Shown: positions 34,099 to 43,935, numbered from the stretch's first letter. The stretch: DNA of 64,000 nucleotides from Acidobacteriaceae bacterium (GCA_003134655.1 PLBY01000052.1:35089-99088); one strand, 5' to 3'. The notes: generated by a model not told the origin, from the sequence alone. Program-made: numbers and translations.

Positions 34099-36375
34099 AT
34101 GCGACGCTTCGCCGCAGTGCTGTTAATCATCAATCTGATTGTTCCATCGCTCGCTCTAGGCGCCGATGAGGCTGCGCTGGCGGGCTATTCGTCCCGCTCC
34201 AGCCAGACCGAGCGCGAGTGGGAAGCGAAGTTTCGCGCGATCCCTGATCCGGCCAATCTCAAGGAATACATGCAGCGTCTTAGTGCGCGCCCGCACCACG
34301 TCGGGTCGCCCTACGACAAGGAAAACGCCGAATGGATTCTGGCCCGCTTCAAGGAATGGGGACTCGACGCGCACATCGAAACCTTCGACGTCCTTTTCCC
34401 GACGCCCAAGATTCGCGTGTTGGAGATGATCGAACCGACAAAGTTCACCGCCAAACTCGAAGAACCGGCTTTGGCGGTCGATCCCACGTCGAATCAGAAA
34501 TCGGAGCAGCTGCCCACCTATAACGCGTATTCGATCGACGGCGACGTGACTGCACCGCTCGTTTTCGTGAACTACGGGCTGCCCGAGGACTACGAGCAGC
34601 TCGACCGCCTCGGAATCTCGGTGAAGGGGGCGATCGTAATCGCGAAGTATTACCAGTCGTGGCGTGGCGTGAAACCCAAAGTCGCTGCCGAGCACGGTGC
34701 CATTGGCTGTCTGATCTATTCAGAACCGAAGGATGACGGCTACACCCGTGACAACGTATTCCCGATGGGCCCGATGCGCAATCCGGACGGCGTGCAGCGC
34801 GGCAGCGTGATGGACTTCGCGTCGGCCAGTCCAGGAGACCCGCTCACGCCCGGCATCGGAGCCACGCCCGGCGCGAAGCGGCTTGCACTGAAGGACGCGA
34901 AGAGCATCACAAAGATTCCTGTTTTGCCGATTTCCTACGGTGACGCCCAACCTCTTCTGGCCGCGCTCAAAGGCCCCATGGCGCCCGAGGAATGGCGCGG
35001 AAGTCTCCCGATCTCCTATCACGTGGGTCCAGGTCCGGCAAAGGTCCATCTCAAAGTGGAATTCAACTGGGACACGAAACCGGTGAACGACGTCATCGCA
35101 AAAATTCCCGGTAGCGTGGCGCCTGACGAATGGATCATCCGCGGCAATCATCACGACGCATGGGTGAACGGCGCTGAGGACCCCGTCTCCGGCCAGGCTC
35201 CTCTGCTGGAAGAAGCCCGCGCGCTGGGAATTCTGCTGAAGCAGGGCTGGAAGCCGCGGCGCACCATCATCTACGCCGCTTGGGACGGCGAAGAACCCAT
35301 GCTACTCGGGTCAACCGAATGGGTCGAGGCGCATGCCGACGAACTACGCCAGCATGCTGCGGTTTATATCAACACGGATGGCAACGACCGTGGCCTGCTC
35401 GGCATGGGCGGGTCGCATACGCTGGAACAGTTCATCAACGGAGTGGCCCGCGACATTGAAGATCCTGAAACCAAGCTGACCGTCTGGCAGCGGCTGCAAT
35501 TGTCGAAGATTGCGGAAGCAAAGACCGCCGACGATCGCAAGGAGTTGCGGCAGCGGGCCGATCTACGCATCAACGCGCTCGGTTCCGGCACCGACTTCAC
35601 CGGCTTTCTCGATCACCTCGGCATCGCTACGCTCGACCTGGGTTTTGGAGGCGAGGATGAACAGGGAATCTATCACTCGATTTACGACGATTTTTACTGG
35701 TACATGCATTTTTCTGACTATGATTTCGTCTACGGTCGCGCCCTGTCGCAAACAGTTGGAACCTCGGTGATGCGGCTGGCGGACGCTGAAATCCTGCCCC
35801 TTGATTTCGTGGATTTTGCGGACACGATTCAGAAGTACACGAAGGATCTCGAGAAGTTGCTGGCGGACAAGCAGGAAGAAATTCGAGAGCGCAACCAGCA
35901 ATTAGACGAAGGCGTATTCAAGGCCACGCTGGATCCTCGGCGACCCACGGTCGCACCGCCGCGAGAAGAAGTTCCACCGCACCTGAACTTCGCCCCCATG
36001 CAGAATGCAGCGGAATTGCTAACTCGCAGCGCGGAGCACTACAAGAAGGCATCCCAGCACAAGCAGGCCACGTTGAGCGAGAGCCAGATCGAATCGCTAC
36101 GCGCCTTGAACCAGCAACTAATCGAGAGCGAACGCAAACTGACCAACGATGACGGACTTCCGCGGCGTCCGTGGTACAAGCATCTTCTGTATGCTCCCGG
36201 AGTTTATAGCGGATACGGGGTGAAGACCGTCCCCGGGGTGCGGGAAGGCATTGAGCAGAAACGGTACGCCGAGGCAGAGCAGGAAATCGTACGGGTGGCG
36301 AAAGCTCTGGAAGAAGAATCGTCTCTGATCGAGTCAGCCGCGAAGATGCTGGATCCGACGGGAGCGGCGCGATAG
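34099..36375 (+). CDS. Secreted M28-family metallopeptidase (glutamate carboxypeptidase II-like)
   Basis: 758 residues from ATG 34099; a signal peptide (VLLIINLIVPSLALG) begins here, and sequence upstream in frame is not conserved. Architecture: a protease-associated insert (about 120-300: KGAIVIAKYYQSWRGVKP), then the M28 zinc peptidase with RGNHHDAWVNGAEDPVSGQ (His and Asp ligands), AAWDGEEPMLLGSTEW (Glu pair) and YINTDGN (Asp ligand), and a helical C-terminal dimerisation domain like that of the transferrin receptor. Related enzymes trim C-terminal glutamate or other residues from peptides (PSMA/NAALADase). It is probably periplasmic and used in peptide nutrition. Convergent with the VWFA genes. 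Confidence 0.9.
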   Translation: MRRFAAVLLIINLIVPSLALGADEAALAGYSSRSSQTEREWEAKFRAIPDPANLKEYMQRLSARPHHVGSPYDKENAEWILARFKEWGLDAHIETFDVLFPTPKIRVLEMIEPTKFTAKLEEPALAVDPTSNQKSEQLPTYNAYSIDGDVTAPLVFVNYGLPEDYEQLDRLGISVKGAIVIAKYYQSWRGVKPKVAAEHGAIGCLIYSEPKDDGYTRDNVFPMGPMRNPDGVQRGSVMDFASASPGDPLTPGIGATPGAKRLALKDAKSITKIPVLPISYGDAQPLLAALKGPMAPEEWRGSLPISYHVGPGPAKVHLKVEFNWDTKPVNDVIAKIPGSVAPDEWIIRGNHHDAWVNGAEDPVSGQAPLLEEARALGILLKQGWKPRRTIIYAAWDGEEPMLLGSTEWVEAHADELRQHAAVYINTDGNDRGLLGMGGSHTLEQFINGVARDIEDPETKLTVWQRLQLSKIAEAKTADDRKELRQRADLRINALGSGTDFTGFLDHLGIATLDLGFGGEDEQGIYHSIYDDFYWYMHFSDYDFVYGRALSQTVGTSVMRLADAEILPLDFVDFADTIQKYTKDLEKLLADKQEEIRERNQQLDEGVFKATLDPRRPTVAPPREEVPPHLNFAPMQNAAELLTRSAEHYKKASQHKQATLSESQIESLRALNQQLIESERKLTNDDGLPRRPWYKHLLYAPGVYSGYGVKTVPGVREGIEQKRYAEAEQEIVRVAKALEEESSLIESAAKMLDPTGAAR

Positions 36376-36384
36376 ACGTCGACC

Positions 36385-37458
36385 TTACTTGGCACCGCTG
36401 GCCGCGGGCTGCGCTCCGGCATAATAGCCGCTCTTGGTGCGCACCATCATCTTGCCGTGACCCTTGGCTTTCGCCTCGACGCGAATCTGCCGGAATCCGC
36501 CGTTTCCCCTGGGATTCGTCGGCTTGTACCCAATCGCGTACTGGTTCCGAATGTCGCTCGCGACGGTCCGGCTGATCGCGTCCACTTCGTCCAGCGTCTT
36601 GGGGAAAAACGCAATCCCGCCAGTGTGCTGCGCGATGATCTCCAGCGCTTTCCTGGCCCGCTTGGGATGTTCTTCATCCCCCAGAATCCCGATGGCATAC
36701 ACCGAAGGGCCGTTTTCTTCCTGCAGGTGCTTCACCGCCTGCTCCAGAGTCTCGTTGCTGGCGTTATCCTCGCCGTCGGTCACGACAAACAACACCTTCT
36801 TCTCGAGGTGGGCGAAACGCTTCAGATGCTCGGCCGACGCGACGACCGCATCATAGAGTGCCGTGCCTCCGCGAGCATCAATCTTTTCCAGCGCTTCCTT
36901 CAACTTCAGCAGGTCATTGGTGAAATCCTGGTCGAGATAGTACTCATCGTTGAAATTCACGACGAAGACTTCGTCCTTGGGATTGCTCGAGCGCACCAGA
37001 TTCAGCGCAGCCTGGTTCACCTTGCTGCGCTTCTCACGCATCGACCCCGAGTTGTCGATGACGATGCCCATCGCCACGGGAATATCCACGTGATGAAACG
37101 AGATGATGTTCTGCGGCTTGCCGTCCTCGAACACGGTAAACGCACCGCGGTCAAGTGTGGTCACGATATGCTGCTTATCGTCGATCACCGAGGCATGCAG
37201 CAGAACTTCGTCCACGTCTTTGCGGAAGACGAAGACTCCCTGGTCGTTGAGCTTCTTGTCCTGATCGTCCTGCGTTTTCGGAGGGGTAGGAGTTTCGGAT
37301 GCCGGCGCCGCGGCAGAAGGCGGAGCCGGCGTGGACTCTTTCTGAGGCGGGGCGGCCTGCGGCCAGGCCAGCAATTGCACACCGGCCCAAATCACAAGCA
37401 TGAACAGCACAACCCTCGCAGCCCTATTGCTGAGGCGCGTAATATCCCGTCCTGGCAT
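36385..37458 (-). CDS. Secreted VWFA-related protein 1 (acidobacterial type)
   Basis: 357 residues. The signal/anchor helix is at about 15-32 (VVLFMLVIWAGVQLLAWP), followed by a Pro/Ala-rich linker. Residues about 75-345 are a von Willebrand A domain with MIDAS IDNSGSMREKR (DxSxS), a Thr after RGGTALYDAV and the distal Asp in VVTDGEDNAS. The N-terminal strand LLHASVIDDKQHIVTTLDRGAF is typical of the acidobacterial VWFA-related family. It overlaps the end of the upstream VWFA gene by about 35 bases, giving translational coupling. Likely a metal-dependent adhesion/interaction domain outside the cytoplasm; the ligand is unknown. Confidence 0.85.
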   Translation of the reverse strand: MPGRDITRLSNRAARVVLFMLVIWAGVQLLAWPQAAPPQKESTPAPPSAAAPASETPTPPKTQDDQDKKLNDQGVFVFRKDVDEVLLHASVIDDKQHIVTTLDRGAFTVFEDGKPQNIISFHHVDIPVAMGIVIDNSGSMREKRSKVNQAALNLVRSSNPKDEVFVVNFNDEYYLDQDFTNDLLKLKEALEKIDARGGTALYDAVVASAEHLKRFAHLEKKVLFVVTDGEDNASNETLEQAVKHLQEENGPSVYAIGILGDEEHPKRARKALEIIAQHTGGIAFFPKTLDEVDAISRTVASDIRNQYAIGYKPTNPRGNGGFRQIRVEAKAKGHGKMMVRTKSGYYAGAQPAASGAK

Positions 37459-38551
37459 ACACCCGTAGAGGCGGCAATCCTTTCGGTGGCAGCAGCTTCA
37501 CTTTTATCTTACGCCATTTGCCGTCGCGCACCACTTTGCTCGGACGGTATCCCAGGACATACTGATTGCGCAGTTCGACTCCAATCTTCGTCGCCACATC
37601 CCCTAGATCGTTGGGATTGTCGATGGTAAACGCCCGTCCCCCGGTCAGTTCCGTAATGTCGCTCAGCAATTGCGGCCCCAAGCGTTCTTCCATGGCGGAG
37701 GCATAACGGTCGTAAATGCCGATGGCGTAGATCATCACATCGGCTTCCTTCACCAGAGACTTAATCTCCCCTTCCGTGTACCGGCTGTGATTGTCTCCTC
37801 CGTCGGAAATGATCAGCAGCGCTTTCTTGGCAAACTTGGCTTGCCGCATCTTGCTGACGCCCATGTAAATGGCGTCGAGCAATGCCGTACGATGCCGAGG
37901 CACGGCGAAAACCAGCTTGTTCTGGATCTCGTCCACCGAACTGGTGAAGTCGCTCACGGTCTCCGGCTCGTCGGAGAACGTGATCATGAAGAACTCATCC
38001 TGCGGGTTCGCCGTCTTGAAGAACTCGATGACGGCGTCTTTGGCGCGATCCATCTTGCTGCTCATGCTGCCGCTGGAATCGAAGATCACGCCGAGCGATA
38101 CCGGAGCATCCTCGCTGGAAAACGATCGAATCTCCTGTGAAGAGTTGCCTTCGTAAAGTTGGAAGTTCTCCTTGTCCAGTCCCGTCACTAGCCGGTTCAT
38201 GGGGTCGGTGATCGTCACCGGGACCAGCACCAGATCCACGTCGACTTTCAGCGGGCGCACGTGCGCGCTGAGTCCGGTGGTGGTTGCGAGGAGTTCGGGC
38301 TTAGGGGGCTCCGGCGGCTTCTCCACCTCTCGCGGCGTAATGTGAACGTCATTGACGTCGGTTTGCCCGAACGCGGGGACGCACAGCCACGCGAATGCCA
38401 CGAGAGCAATGGAAAAACACAACCACAGGTTGGCGGTGACGGGATTTTTGCGCAGCCGGGCTGGAGTCGGGTCCCAGGGGAGAACCTGACAGCCACTTCG
38501 AGCTAGGGCCATCGGGTGAGATGACCAGCGCCCAACGTATAGGCGGGCCAT
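37424..38551 (-). CDS. Secreted VWFA-related protein 2 (acidobacterial type)
   Basis: 375 residues from ATG 38551; starts at 38614 and 38512 are also possible. The hydrophobic helix LWLCFSIALVAFAWLCVPAFG is preceded by a longer-than-usual N-terminal stretch. The VWA domain has DLVLVPVTITDPMNRLVTGL, MIDAS IFDSSGSMSSK, a Thr in RTALLDAIYMG and Asp in ISDGGDNHS, ending with RVYARTGYYAP. Its architecture and end (YYAPQQ) match the protein encoded just downstream (YYAGAQ), so the two are tandem paralogues in one operon, possibly partners in an envelope complex. Confidence 0.85.
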   Translation of the reverse strand: MARLYVGRWSSHPMALARSGCQVLPWDPTPARLRKNPVTANLWLCFSIALVAFAWLCVPAFGQTDVNDVHITPREVEKPPEPPKPELLATTTGLSAHVRPLKVDVDLVLVPVTITDPMNRLVTGLDKENFQLYEGNSSQEIRSFSSEDAPVSLGVIFDSSGSMSSKMDRAKDAVIEFFKTANPQDEFFMITFSDEPETVSDFTSSVDEIQNKLVFAVPRHRTALLDAIYMGVSKMRQAKFAKKALLIISDGGDNHSRYTEGEIKSLVKEADVMIYAIGIYDRYASAMEERLGPQLLSDITELTGGRAFTIDNPNDLGDVATKIGVELRNQYVLGYRPSKVVRDGKWRKIKVKLLPPKGLPPLRVYARTGYYAPQQ

Positions 38552-38839
38552 AAATACCTCATCTGACGCGGATGTTAGCACAGCTTTCGCCCCGCGCAGC
38601 ACAGATTTTGTCAAAACTCAGAGACAAATCCCGCAACCGCACTTTCGTTGTTATTTGTGAGCAAAGAGTTGCCCGCAAGACTCGCTGTACTACAGTTTCT
38701 TGGAGGAATCATCCCGAAATGCGGTGCGGTTCCTCCTCGCGAGATCGTTCCCTTCTCTGGAAGATTAGAGCCGGAAGGATGCTCCATTTCGTGCATTCCC
38801 GGGGAATGTCCGCTAACTTGTTACAATCAAAAGTTTCCC

Positions 38840-40144
38840 ATGGCAGACATACTTCCCTTTCGTGCTCTCCGCTACGACTTGCAGCGAGTTTCCGCTTCGC
38901 AGGTCGTTACTCAACCCTACGACAAGATCACCCCCGCGATGCAGGAGGGATACTACGCCGCCAGCACCTATAATCTGGTGCGCATAATCCTGGGCCGTCG
39001 CGAGCCGGGGGACAACGCCGGCCACAACGTCTATACCCGGGCCGCCTCGTTCGCCAGGCAATGGCACAACGACGGGATCCTTCGGCAGGACTCCGCACCG
39101 TCGATTTATACCTACTCCCAGACCTTCGCCGCTCCGTCAGGAGCGACCTTCGAACGCCGGGGATTCATCGCTCTCGGCCGCGTGGAAGACTACTCCGCCA
39201 AAGTTGTTTACCGGCACGAGCAGACTCTCTCCAAGCCGAAAGCCGACCGGCTCGACTTGCTTCGCACCACCCGCGCGCACTATGAGCAGCTTTTCCTGCT
39301 CTATGAGGACTCCGGCAAGATCGCTTCCCTGCTGACTCCCAAGCCCGGCACCGCCCCCACGATCGACGTAGCCGACGAATACGGAGTCGCGCACCGCGTC
39401 TGGCAAATCTCCGATGCCGGCGCAGTCGCTTCCGTTCAGGCAAAGATGCACGACAAGAAGCTAGTCATCGCCGACGGCCACCACCGCTACGAGACTGCGC
39501 TTAATTTCCGCAATGAATGTCGCGCCGCTGCGGGTACGGGCCCGAATCCGCAGGCCCCGTACGAGTTTGTGATGATGACGTTCGTCAATATGAACGATCC
39601 GGGACTGCTCGTGCTCCCTACGCACCGCGTCGTGCATTCCCTCGAGTCCTTCTCGGTGGATGAATTTCAGAAATCCAGCAGCGCCTTCTTCGAAGTGGCC
39701 GAAGTTGACCCCGCGCTCGATGCGGCCCGCGCCAACGCGCTGCTGCACGAGCGGGGCCGCACGGGAACCGCGCTGCTGGCCGTCACCGCCAACCGCGCTT
39801 TCGTGCTGCACTCCCCAAAGCCCGCGGGCGCCAAGTTCTTTACCTGGCTCTCCGCTCGTCAGCAAGCGCTCGACGTCGTACAACTGCACAAATGCTTACT
39901 CGAAGGCGTATTGAAGCTTTCGGAAGAATCCATCCGCAACCAGCAGAATCTCTCTTACCTGCGCGATGCCTCCGAGGCTCTGACCCAGGTCCGCAAAGGC
40001 GCGGCCAACATTGCATTCCTAATGAACGCTTGCCCGGTATCACAAGTGCGCGATGTGGCGTTCGCGGGCGAAGTCATGCCCCAGAAGTCCACCGATTTTT
40101 ACCCCAAACTGCTCAGTGGATTGACTGCCTATGCGCTGGACTAG
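38840..40144 (+). CDS. DUF1015 family protein
   Basis: 434 residues from ATG 38840; the canonical opening MADILPFRALRYD starts here and a TACAAT box lies 12 bases upstream. Conserved DUF1015 features are VVTQPYDKITPAMQEGYY, NLVRIILG and IADGHHRYETALNFR, the last being the strongest signature. The family belongs to the ParB/sulfiredoxin-like group of folds; some archaeal relatives phosphorylate free serine, but this has not been shown for bacterial DUF1015, so the function is left open. It ends 46 bp before the amidase gene. Confidence 0.85.
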   Translation: MADILPFRALRYDLQRVSASQVVTQPYDKITPAMQEGYYAASTYNLVRIILGRREPGDNAGHNVYTRAASFARQWHNDGILRQDSAPSIYTYSQTFAAPSGATFERRGFIALGRVEDYSAKVVYRHEQTLSKPKADRLDLLRTTRAHYEQLFLLYEDSGKIASLLTPKPGTAPTIDVADEYGVAHRVWQISDAGAVASVQAKMHDKKLVIADGHHRYETALNFRNECRAAAGTGPNPQAPYEFVMMTFVNMNDPGLLVLPTHRVVHSLESFSVDEFQKSSSAFFEVAEVDPALDAARANALLHERGRTGTALLAVTANRAFVLHSPKPAGAKFFTWLSARQQALDVVQLHKCLLEGVLKLSEESIRNQQNLSYLRDASEALTQVRKGAANIAFLMNACPVSQVRDVAFAGEVMPQKSTDFYPKLLSGLTAYALD

Positions 40145-40190
40145 CACGCCAGGTAGCGCTGGCGTCCCGCCGGCGCGGCGCACACGAATC

Positions 40191-41621
40191 ATGGCGACGT
40201 GGGTAGGAATCGCGATCAGCGTGATTTTCGCGTGCGCAATTCTTTTGGCAGGCACCCCGCCCGACAAGCGCCTCGCGGTCTACTCCGTGGCGGCAAACTA
40301 CTCGCTCCCACTGGTGCAGCGCGAAGGCCGCGCTTACGTAGGCCTGCTCGAAGTGCTCGAACCCCTGGGCAAGGTCAGCGCCAAATCTGAGGGCAAGGGG
40401 TGGCGCCTGCACTACAACAATGTCGAGGGCGATTTCCAGATCGGCAAGACGCGCGCCCGCGTTCAAGGCCGCGACGCCGATCTCGGCGGGAAGTTTCTGG
40501 TCGAAAATAATCGTGGACTCGTGCCTGTCGGTTCTCTGCCTTCTCTGCTCCCGCGCTTTCTCGGCGGACCAGTCACCTTGCACGAAGAGTCCGGACGCCT
40601 CTTCATCGGCAGCGTAGCCACTCACTTCACTGCGTCGTTGTCAGGCGATAATCCTCCCCGGCTGGTCTTCCATTTCTCCGCGCCGGTCAACCCGATGATC
40701 GCCACCGAACCAGGTGCGCTGCGCATGACTTTCTCCCGCGAACCCGTCGTCGCTCCGGCCTCGCCCACTCTCACCTTCGGCAACAAAACCATCCCGTCGG
40801 CGATTTACAGCGAGAGCAACGGAGCAGCCGTCGTCACAGTCAATGCCGCGATTCCGGTGATTGCCAGTTTCAGCAATGACGGACGCACGGTGACGATCTC
40901 GGCCACTTCGGCTTCAGCACCCGCGCAAAATGCCGCGCAGAGCACCACGCCCTCGGCGCCCGGAGCGCCCCCAAGCCCGGCACAACCCGCCCCCACGGCG
41001 ACTAGCACCCCCCCGACCTCTCTGGTGGCGCGCCGCTATTTCGCCGTCGTCGATGCCAGCCACGGCGGCGACGACCACGGAGAGACGTTCAGCAACACTC
41101 TCCTCGAGAAAGACGTCACCGTCGCGCTCGCTCGCAGCCTGCGCCAGGAGCTTGAGAGCCGCGGCATCCCGACGCTGGTGCTACGTGACTCGGACGCGAA
41201 TCTCTCCGTCGACCAGCGCGCCGTCTTCGCCAACGCCGACCACGCCGCCATCTATATCGCCATGCACGCCGCCTCCAACGGTCACGGCGTGCGCGTTTAC
41301 ACCGCGATGCTGCCATTCGGCGCCGACGATCGCGGCACCTTCCGGGCATGGTCCACCGCCCAGCATGACTCGTTGCCTTTAAGCCAAAGCACCGCGAACG
41401 CGATCGCTGCTGAGTTCCAGAGACGGCAGATCCCGGTCCGCACCTTGACCGCTCCTCTCCGCCCTCTGAATAACGTGACCGGACCCGCTATCGCCGTCGA
41501 AGTCGCGCCCCAGGGAGCCGATTCCTCTCAACTCACCGCGCCCGACTACCAGCAACTCGTCACCAGCGCGGTCGCCACCGCGATTGCCGCTTCCCGCGAT
41601 CAACTCGGAGCCGCGAGATGA
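40191..41621 (+). CDS. N-acetylmuramoyl-L-alanine amidase (AmiC type) with N-terminal beta domain
   Basis: 476 residues from ATG 40191, which leads directly into the export helix VGIAISVIFACAILLAG; the frame upstream runs through a repeat. Residues about 25-200 contain a copper-amine-oxidase-N-like segment (YVGLLEVLEPLGKVSAK) and an AMIN-like beta region. A Pro/Ala linker follows. The Amidase_3 domain (about 280-475) has the zinc ligands in VDASHGGDDHGE (His), NTLLEKDVTVAL (Glu) and IAMHAASNG (His). It should cleave the amide between MurNAc and L-Ala in peptidoglycan during division or remodelling. Followed closely by a GerMN-domain gene. Confidence 0.88.
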   Translation: MATWVGIAISVIFACAILLAGTPPDKRLAVYSVAANYSLPLVQREGRAYVGLLEVLEPLGKVSAKSEGKGWRLHYNNVEGDFQIGKTRARVQGRDADLGGKFLVENNRGLVPVGSLPSLLPRFLGGPVTLHEESGRLFIGSVATHFTASLSGDNPPRLVFHFSAPVNPMIATEPGALRMTFSREPVVAPASPTLTFGNKTIPSAIYSESNGAAVVTVNAAIPVIASFSNDGRTVTISATSASAPAQNAAQSTTPSAPGAPPSPAQPAPTATSTPPTSLVARRYFAVVDASHGGDDHGETFSNTLLEKDVTVALARSLRQELESRGIPTLVLRDSDANLSVDQRAVFANADHAAIYIAMHAASNGHGVRVYTAMLPFGADDRGTFRAWSTAQHDSLPLSQSTANAIAAEFQRRQIPVRTLTAPLRPLNNVTGPAIAVEVAPQGADSSQLTAPDYQQLVTSAVATAIAASRDQLGAAR

Positions 41622-41658
41622 GGCCGCAAGCTGGGGCGCAAAGTATGAGGCGCAAAGC

Positions 41659-42258
41659 ATGATTCCTCGCCATCTTGTCATCGCGATGTCGGTGTTGCTG
41701 GTGGCGGTACTGGGACTGAGTGGGTACGCCTGGCACATGCGAAAAACCGCGGCCGTCACGCCCGTAACCTCAACCGATACGCGCCCGCTGGCGCCTCCGA
41801 TCGCCGGTCCGACCGAGCGAGTCACGCTTTACGTCGCGCACGATGACAATGGCAGCCTGCGGGCCGAGTCCGCTCAGATTCCGCTGCCCTCCGGCAGGCA
41901 ACAGCGCGCCGAGGAACTTCTGCGCGCGCTGCTCTCGCTGTACCTCGACAAGTCGTCGCCGCACGTTCTTGGTTCCGGCGCCGACATCCGCAGCGTCTTC
42001 CTAGTGGATCCCGGGGTGGCCGTCATCGACCTGAACTCCGCCTTTGCCGACACCCACCGCTCCGGCGTTCTCGTTGAAGAACTGACCGTGACGTCGCTGA
42101 TCCACACCATCTCGGCCAACACTCCGGGAATTCTGAAGGTGAAGATTGTTGTCGACGGCAAAGAGCGCGATACCCTCGCCGGCCACGCCGATCTTTCGGA
42201 CTTCTACGACGTCACCGCAGTCAATCAACTCGCGACGCAACTGCAGCCGACACAGTAA
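41659..42258 (+). CDS. GerMN-domain membrane-anchored protein
   Basis: 199 residues from ATG 41659. It has an N-terminal membrane helix (VIAMSVLLVAVLGLSGYAW), a Thr/Pro linker and a GerMN (sporulation/spore germination) domain: RVTLYVAHDDNGSLRAES, QQRAEELLRALLSLYL, SVFLVDPGVAVIDLNSAF and VTSLIHTISANTPGILKVKIVVDG. In non-sporulating bacteria GerMN proteins accompany cell-wall amidases, and here the gene lies 37 bp after AmiC, so a role in controlling or localising the amidase is likely. The catalytic nature of GerMN is unknown. Confidence 0.85.
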   Translation: MIPRHLVIAMSVLLVAVLGLSGYAWHMRKTAAVTPVTSTDTRPLAPPIAGPTERVTLYVAHDDNGSLRAESAQIPLPSGRQQRAEELLRALLSLYLDKSSPHVLGSGADIRSVFLVDPGVAVIDLNSAFADTHRSGVLVEELTVTSLIHTISANTPGILKVKIVVDGKERDTLAGHADLSDFYDVTAVNQLATQLQPTQ

Positions 42259-42264
42259 GAAGCG

Positions 42265-42357
42265 TTTGTCATTCCGAAGCAAAGCGAGGAATCTGCTTCC
42301 TGCCAACGTCCGGCAGAACGGCAGATTCCTCGTCGCTTCGATCCTCGAAATGACAAA
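42265..42357. repeat. 93-bp palindromic element (TTTGTCATTCCGAAGC family)
   Basis: Terminal inverted repeats TTTGTCATT/AATGACAAA and inner arms GCGAGGAATCTGC/GCAGATTCCTCG. It lies between the convergent GerMN and PadR genes and may terminate both, or be a mobile palindrome. Confidence 0.75.
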
Positions 42358-42360
42358 AAC

Positions 42361-42924
42361 TTATGCTGTCTTCTCCAGACCTTCGATCTCGTGCTTCGCG
42401 CGCTCCAGAATCTCGCGGATCTTTGCGATCTTCGCCGAATCGTGCGAGCCGCGGGTCGCTGTCTTCAGCGCCGCCTTCATCACCTCGGCCGCCGGACGCA
42501 TCACCTCGGCGCCCTCCATCCCCATCCACGGCGCCCAATCTCCCGCCTGTTCCGCACGCTGCCAGATCTTCTTCACGGTCTCGGCCTCACGCTGCAACTC
42601 GGCTTTTCCGGCTTCCGTGAGCGAATACGTCCGCTTCCCAGCCGCCGTGTCCGAGGTGACCAGGCCTTCATCTTCCAGTTGCTGCAGCGCCGGATAAATC
42701 GCCCCCGCGCTCGCCTTGTAGATGCCGCCTGACTTCGTCTCCAGTTCCTTCATCAGCTCGTAGCCGTGCTTCGATCCGCCTTCGAGCATCGACAGCAACG
42801 CCAGCCGGATCTCGCCCGGTCCAAAGAATCGGCCCCAACGGCCACCACGGCCCCAGGGAAATCCGCCGCCCATGAACGGCGTCGCGAATCCGCCACGCCA
42901 CCAACTTCCACATCTTCCGTACAT
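42361..42924 (-). CDS. PadR-family transcriptional regulator
   Basis: 187 residues from ATG 42924, which has GAGGAG six bases upstream. A Gly/Trp/Arg-rich N-terminal tail (about 35 residues) precedes the PadR winged helix: IRLALLSMLEGGSKHGYELMKELE, IYKASAGAIYPALQQLEDEGLV, KRTYSLTEAGKAEL. The C-terminal helix pair (KIREILERAKHEIEGLE) is the dimerisation part. PadR repressors often control envelope stress or efflux genes and bind AT-rich palindromes; a perfect one (TATATC-GTTA-GATATA) lies 50 bp upstream, suggesting autoregulation. Confidence 0.88.
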   Translation of the reverse strand: MYGRCGSWWRGGFATPFMGGGFPWGRGGRWGRFFGPGEIRLALLSMLEGGSKHGYELMKELETKSGGIYKASAGAIYPALQQLEDEGLVTSDTAAGKRTYSLTEAGKAELQREAETVKKIWQRAEQAGDWAPWMGMEGAEVMRPAAEVMKAALKTATRGSHDSAKIAKIREILERAKHEIEGLEKTA

Positions 42925-42973
42925 ACTCAAACTCCTCAAGATCGATTATCACATCATTCGATCTGTCGATAAC

Positions 42974-42989
42974 TATATCGTTAGATATA
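42974..42989. promoter_or_regulatory. Candidate PadR operator
   Basis: TATATC-GTTA-GATATA is a perfect 6-4-6 inverted repeat between the padR and rph genes, in an AT-rich island. PadR proteins are known to bind this kind of ATATC/GATAT site. Confidence 0.5.
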
Positions 42990-43119
42990 TCTTAATATCA
43001 ACAACAACAATCCCTGTATATTCAATGACATGCACCGCAACCGCAGTTTCCGTGAGCTCGGAAGCCGGTCTTGCCCGACGTCTGAGGTCCCGACGTCGAA
43101 TCATTTACAATCCCGAAGC

Positions 43120-43857
43120 ATGTTCTATCGTTCTGATCATCGTTCTCCCGACCAACTGCGCCCCGTCGTCCTCACCCCGGAGTTCATCACCACCGCGGAA
43201 GGATCGGTGCTGATCGAAGTCGGCAATACCCGCGTCATCTGCACTGCATCCATTGAAGAAACCGTCCCGCAGTTCATGCGCAACAGCGGCAAAGGCTGGA
43301 TCTCCAGCGAATACAGCATGCTTCCCCGCTCGACCCTAACCCGCACCCCGCGCGAGGTTTCCAAGGGCCGCCAGAGTGGACGCACCCACGAAATCCAGCG
43401 CCTGATCGGCCGCTCCCTGCGGGCCGCTACCGATCTCACGCGCCTCGGCGAACGCACCATCTGGATCGACTGCGACGTCATCCAGGCCGACGGCGGCACA
43501 CGCACCGCCTCGATCACCGGCGCATTCGTGGCCCTGGGCCTAGCTCTGGAAAAACTGGTGGATGCCGGCACGCTCACTTCCGTCCCGCTCAAGGATTTTG
43601 TCGCCGCGGTGAGCGTGGGAATTGTCGACGGAGAGATCCTGCTCGATCTCTGCTACGAAGAAGACTCCCGCGCCGATGTCGACATGAATTTCGTCATGAC
43701 GGCTGGTCACAAACTTGTGGAAGTCCAGGCAACGGCCGAACACCGGGTCTTCGACGACCAGCAACTGGCGAAGATGATCTCCTTCGCAAAACAGGGCGTG
43801 CAGTCACTGATCGCTAAGCAGCAAGCCGTGCTGAAGGCGTTGACGCTAAGGCAGTAG
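43120..43857 (+). CDS. rph: Ribonuclease PH
   Basis: 245 residues from ATG 43120 (the frame is open to 43030 without conserved sequence). RNase PH features are in order: [92 protein letters not shown] and [16 protein letters not shown]. The enzyme trims tRNA 3' ends by phosphorolysis as a hexamer. A TACAAT box ends eight bases before the ATG and no Shine-Dalgarno is seen, hinting at a leaderless message. Confidence 0.96.
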   Translation: MFYRSDHRSPDQLRPVVLTPEFITTAEGSVLIEVGNTRVICTASIEETVPQFMRNSGKGWISSEYSMLPRSTLTRTPREVSKGRQSGRTHEIQRLIGRSLRAATDLTRLGERTIWIDCDVIQADGGTRTASITGAFVALGLALEKLVDAGTLTSVPLKDFVAAVSVGIVDGEILLDLCYEEDSRADVDMNFVMTAGHKLVEVQATAEHRVFDDQQLAKMISFAKQGVQSLIAKQQAVLKALTLRQ

Positions 43858-43935
43858 CGACAAACGATGTGGGACAGCCGCTCCGGGCTCTCCAGTGGAG
43901 CGAGTTCGGCTAGTTTGTGACCCCGGGTTTCAAGG

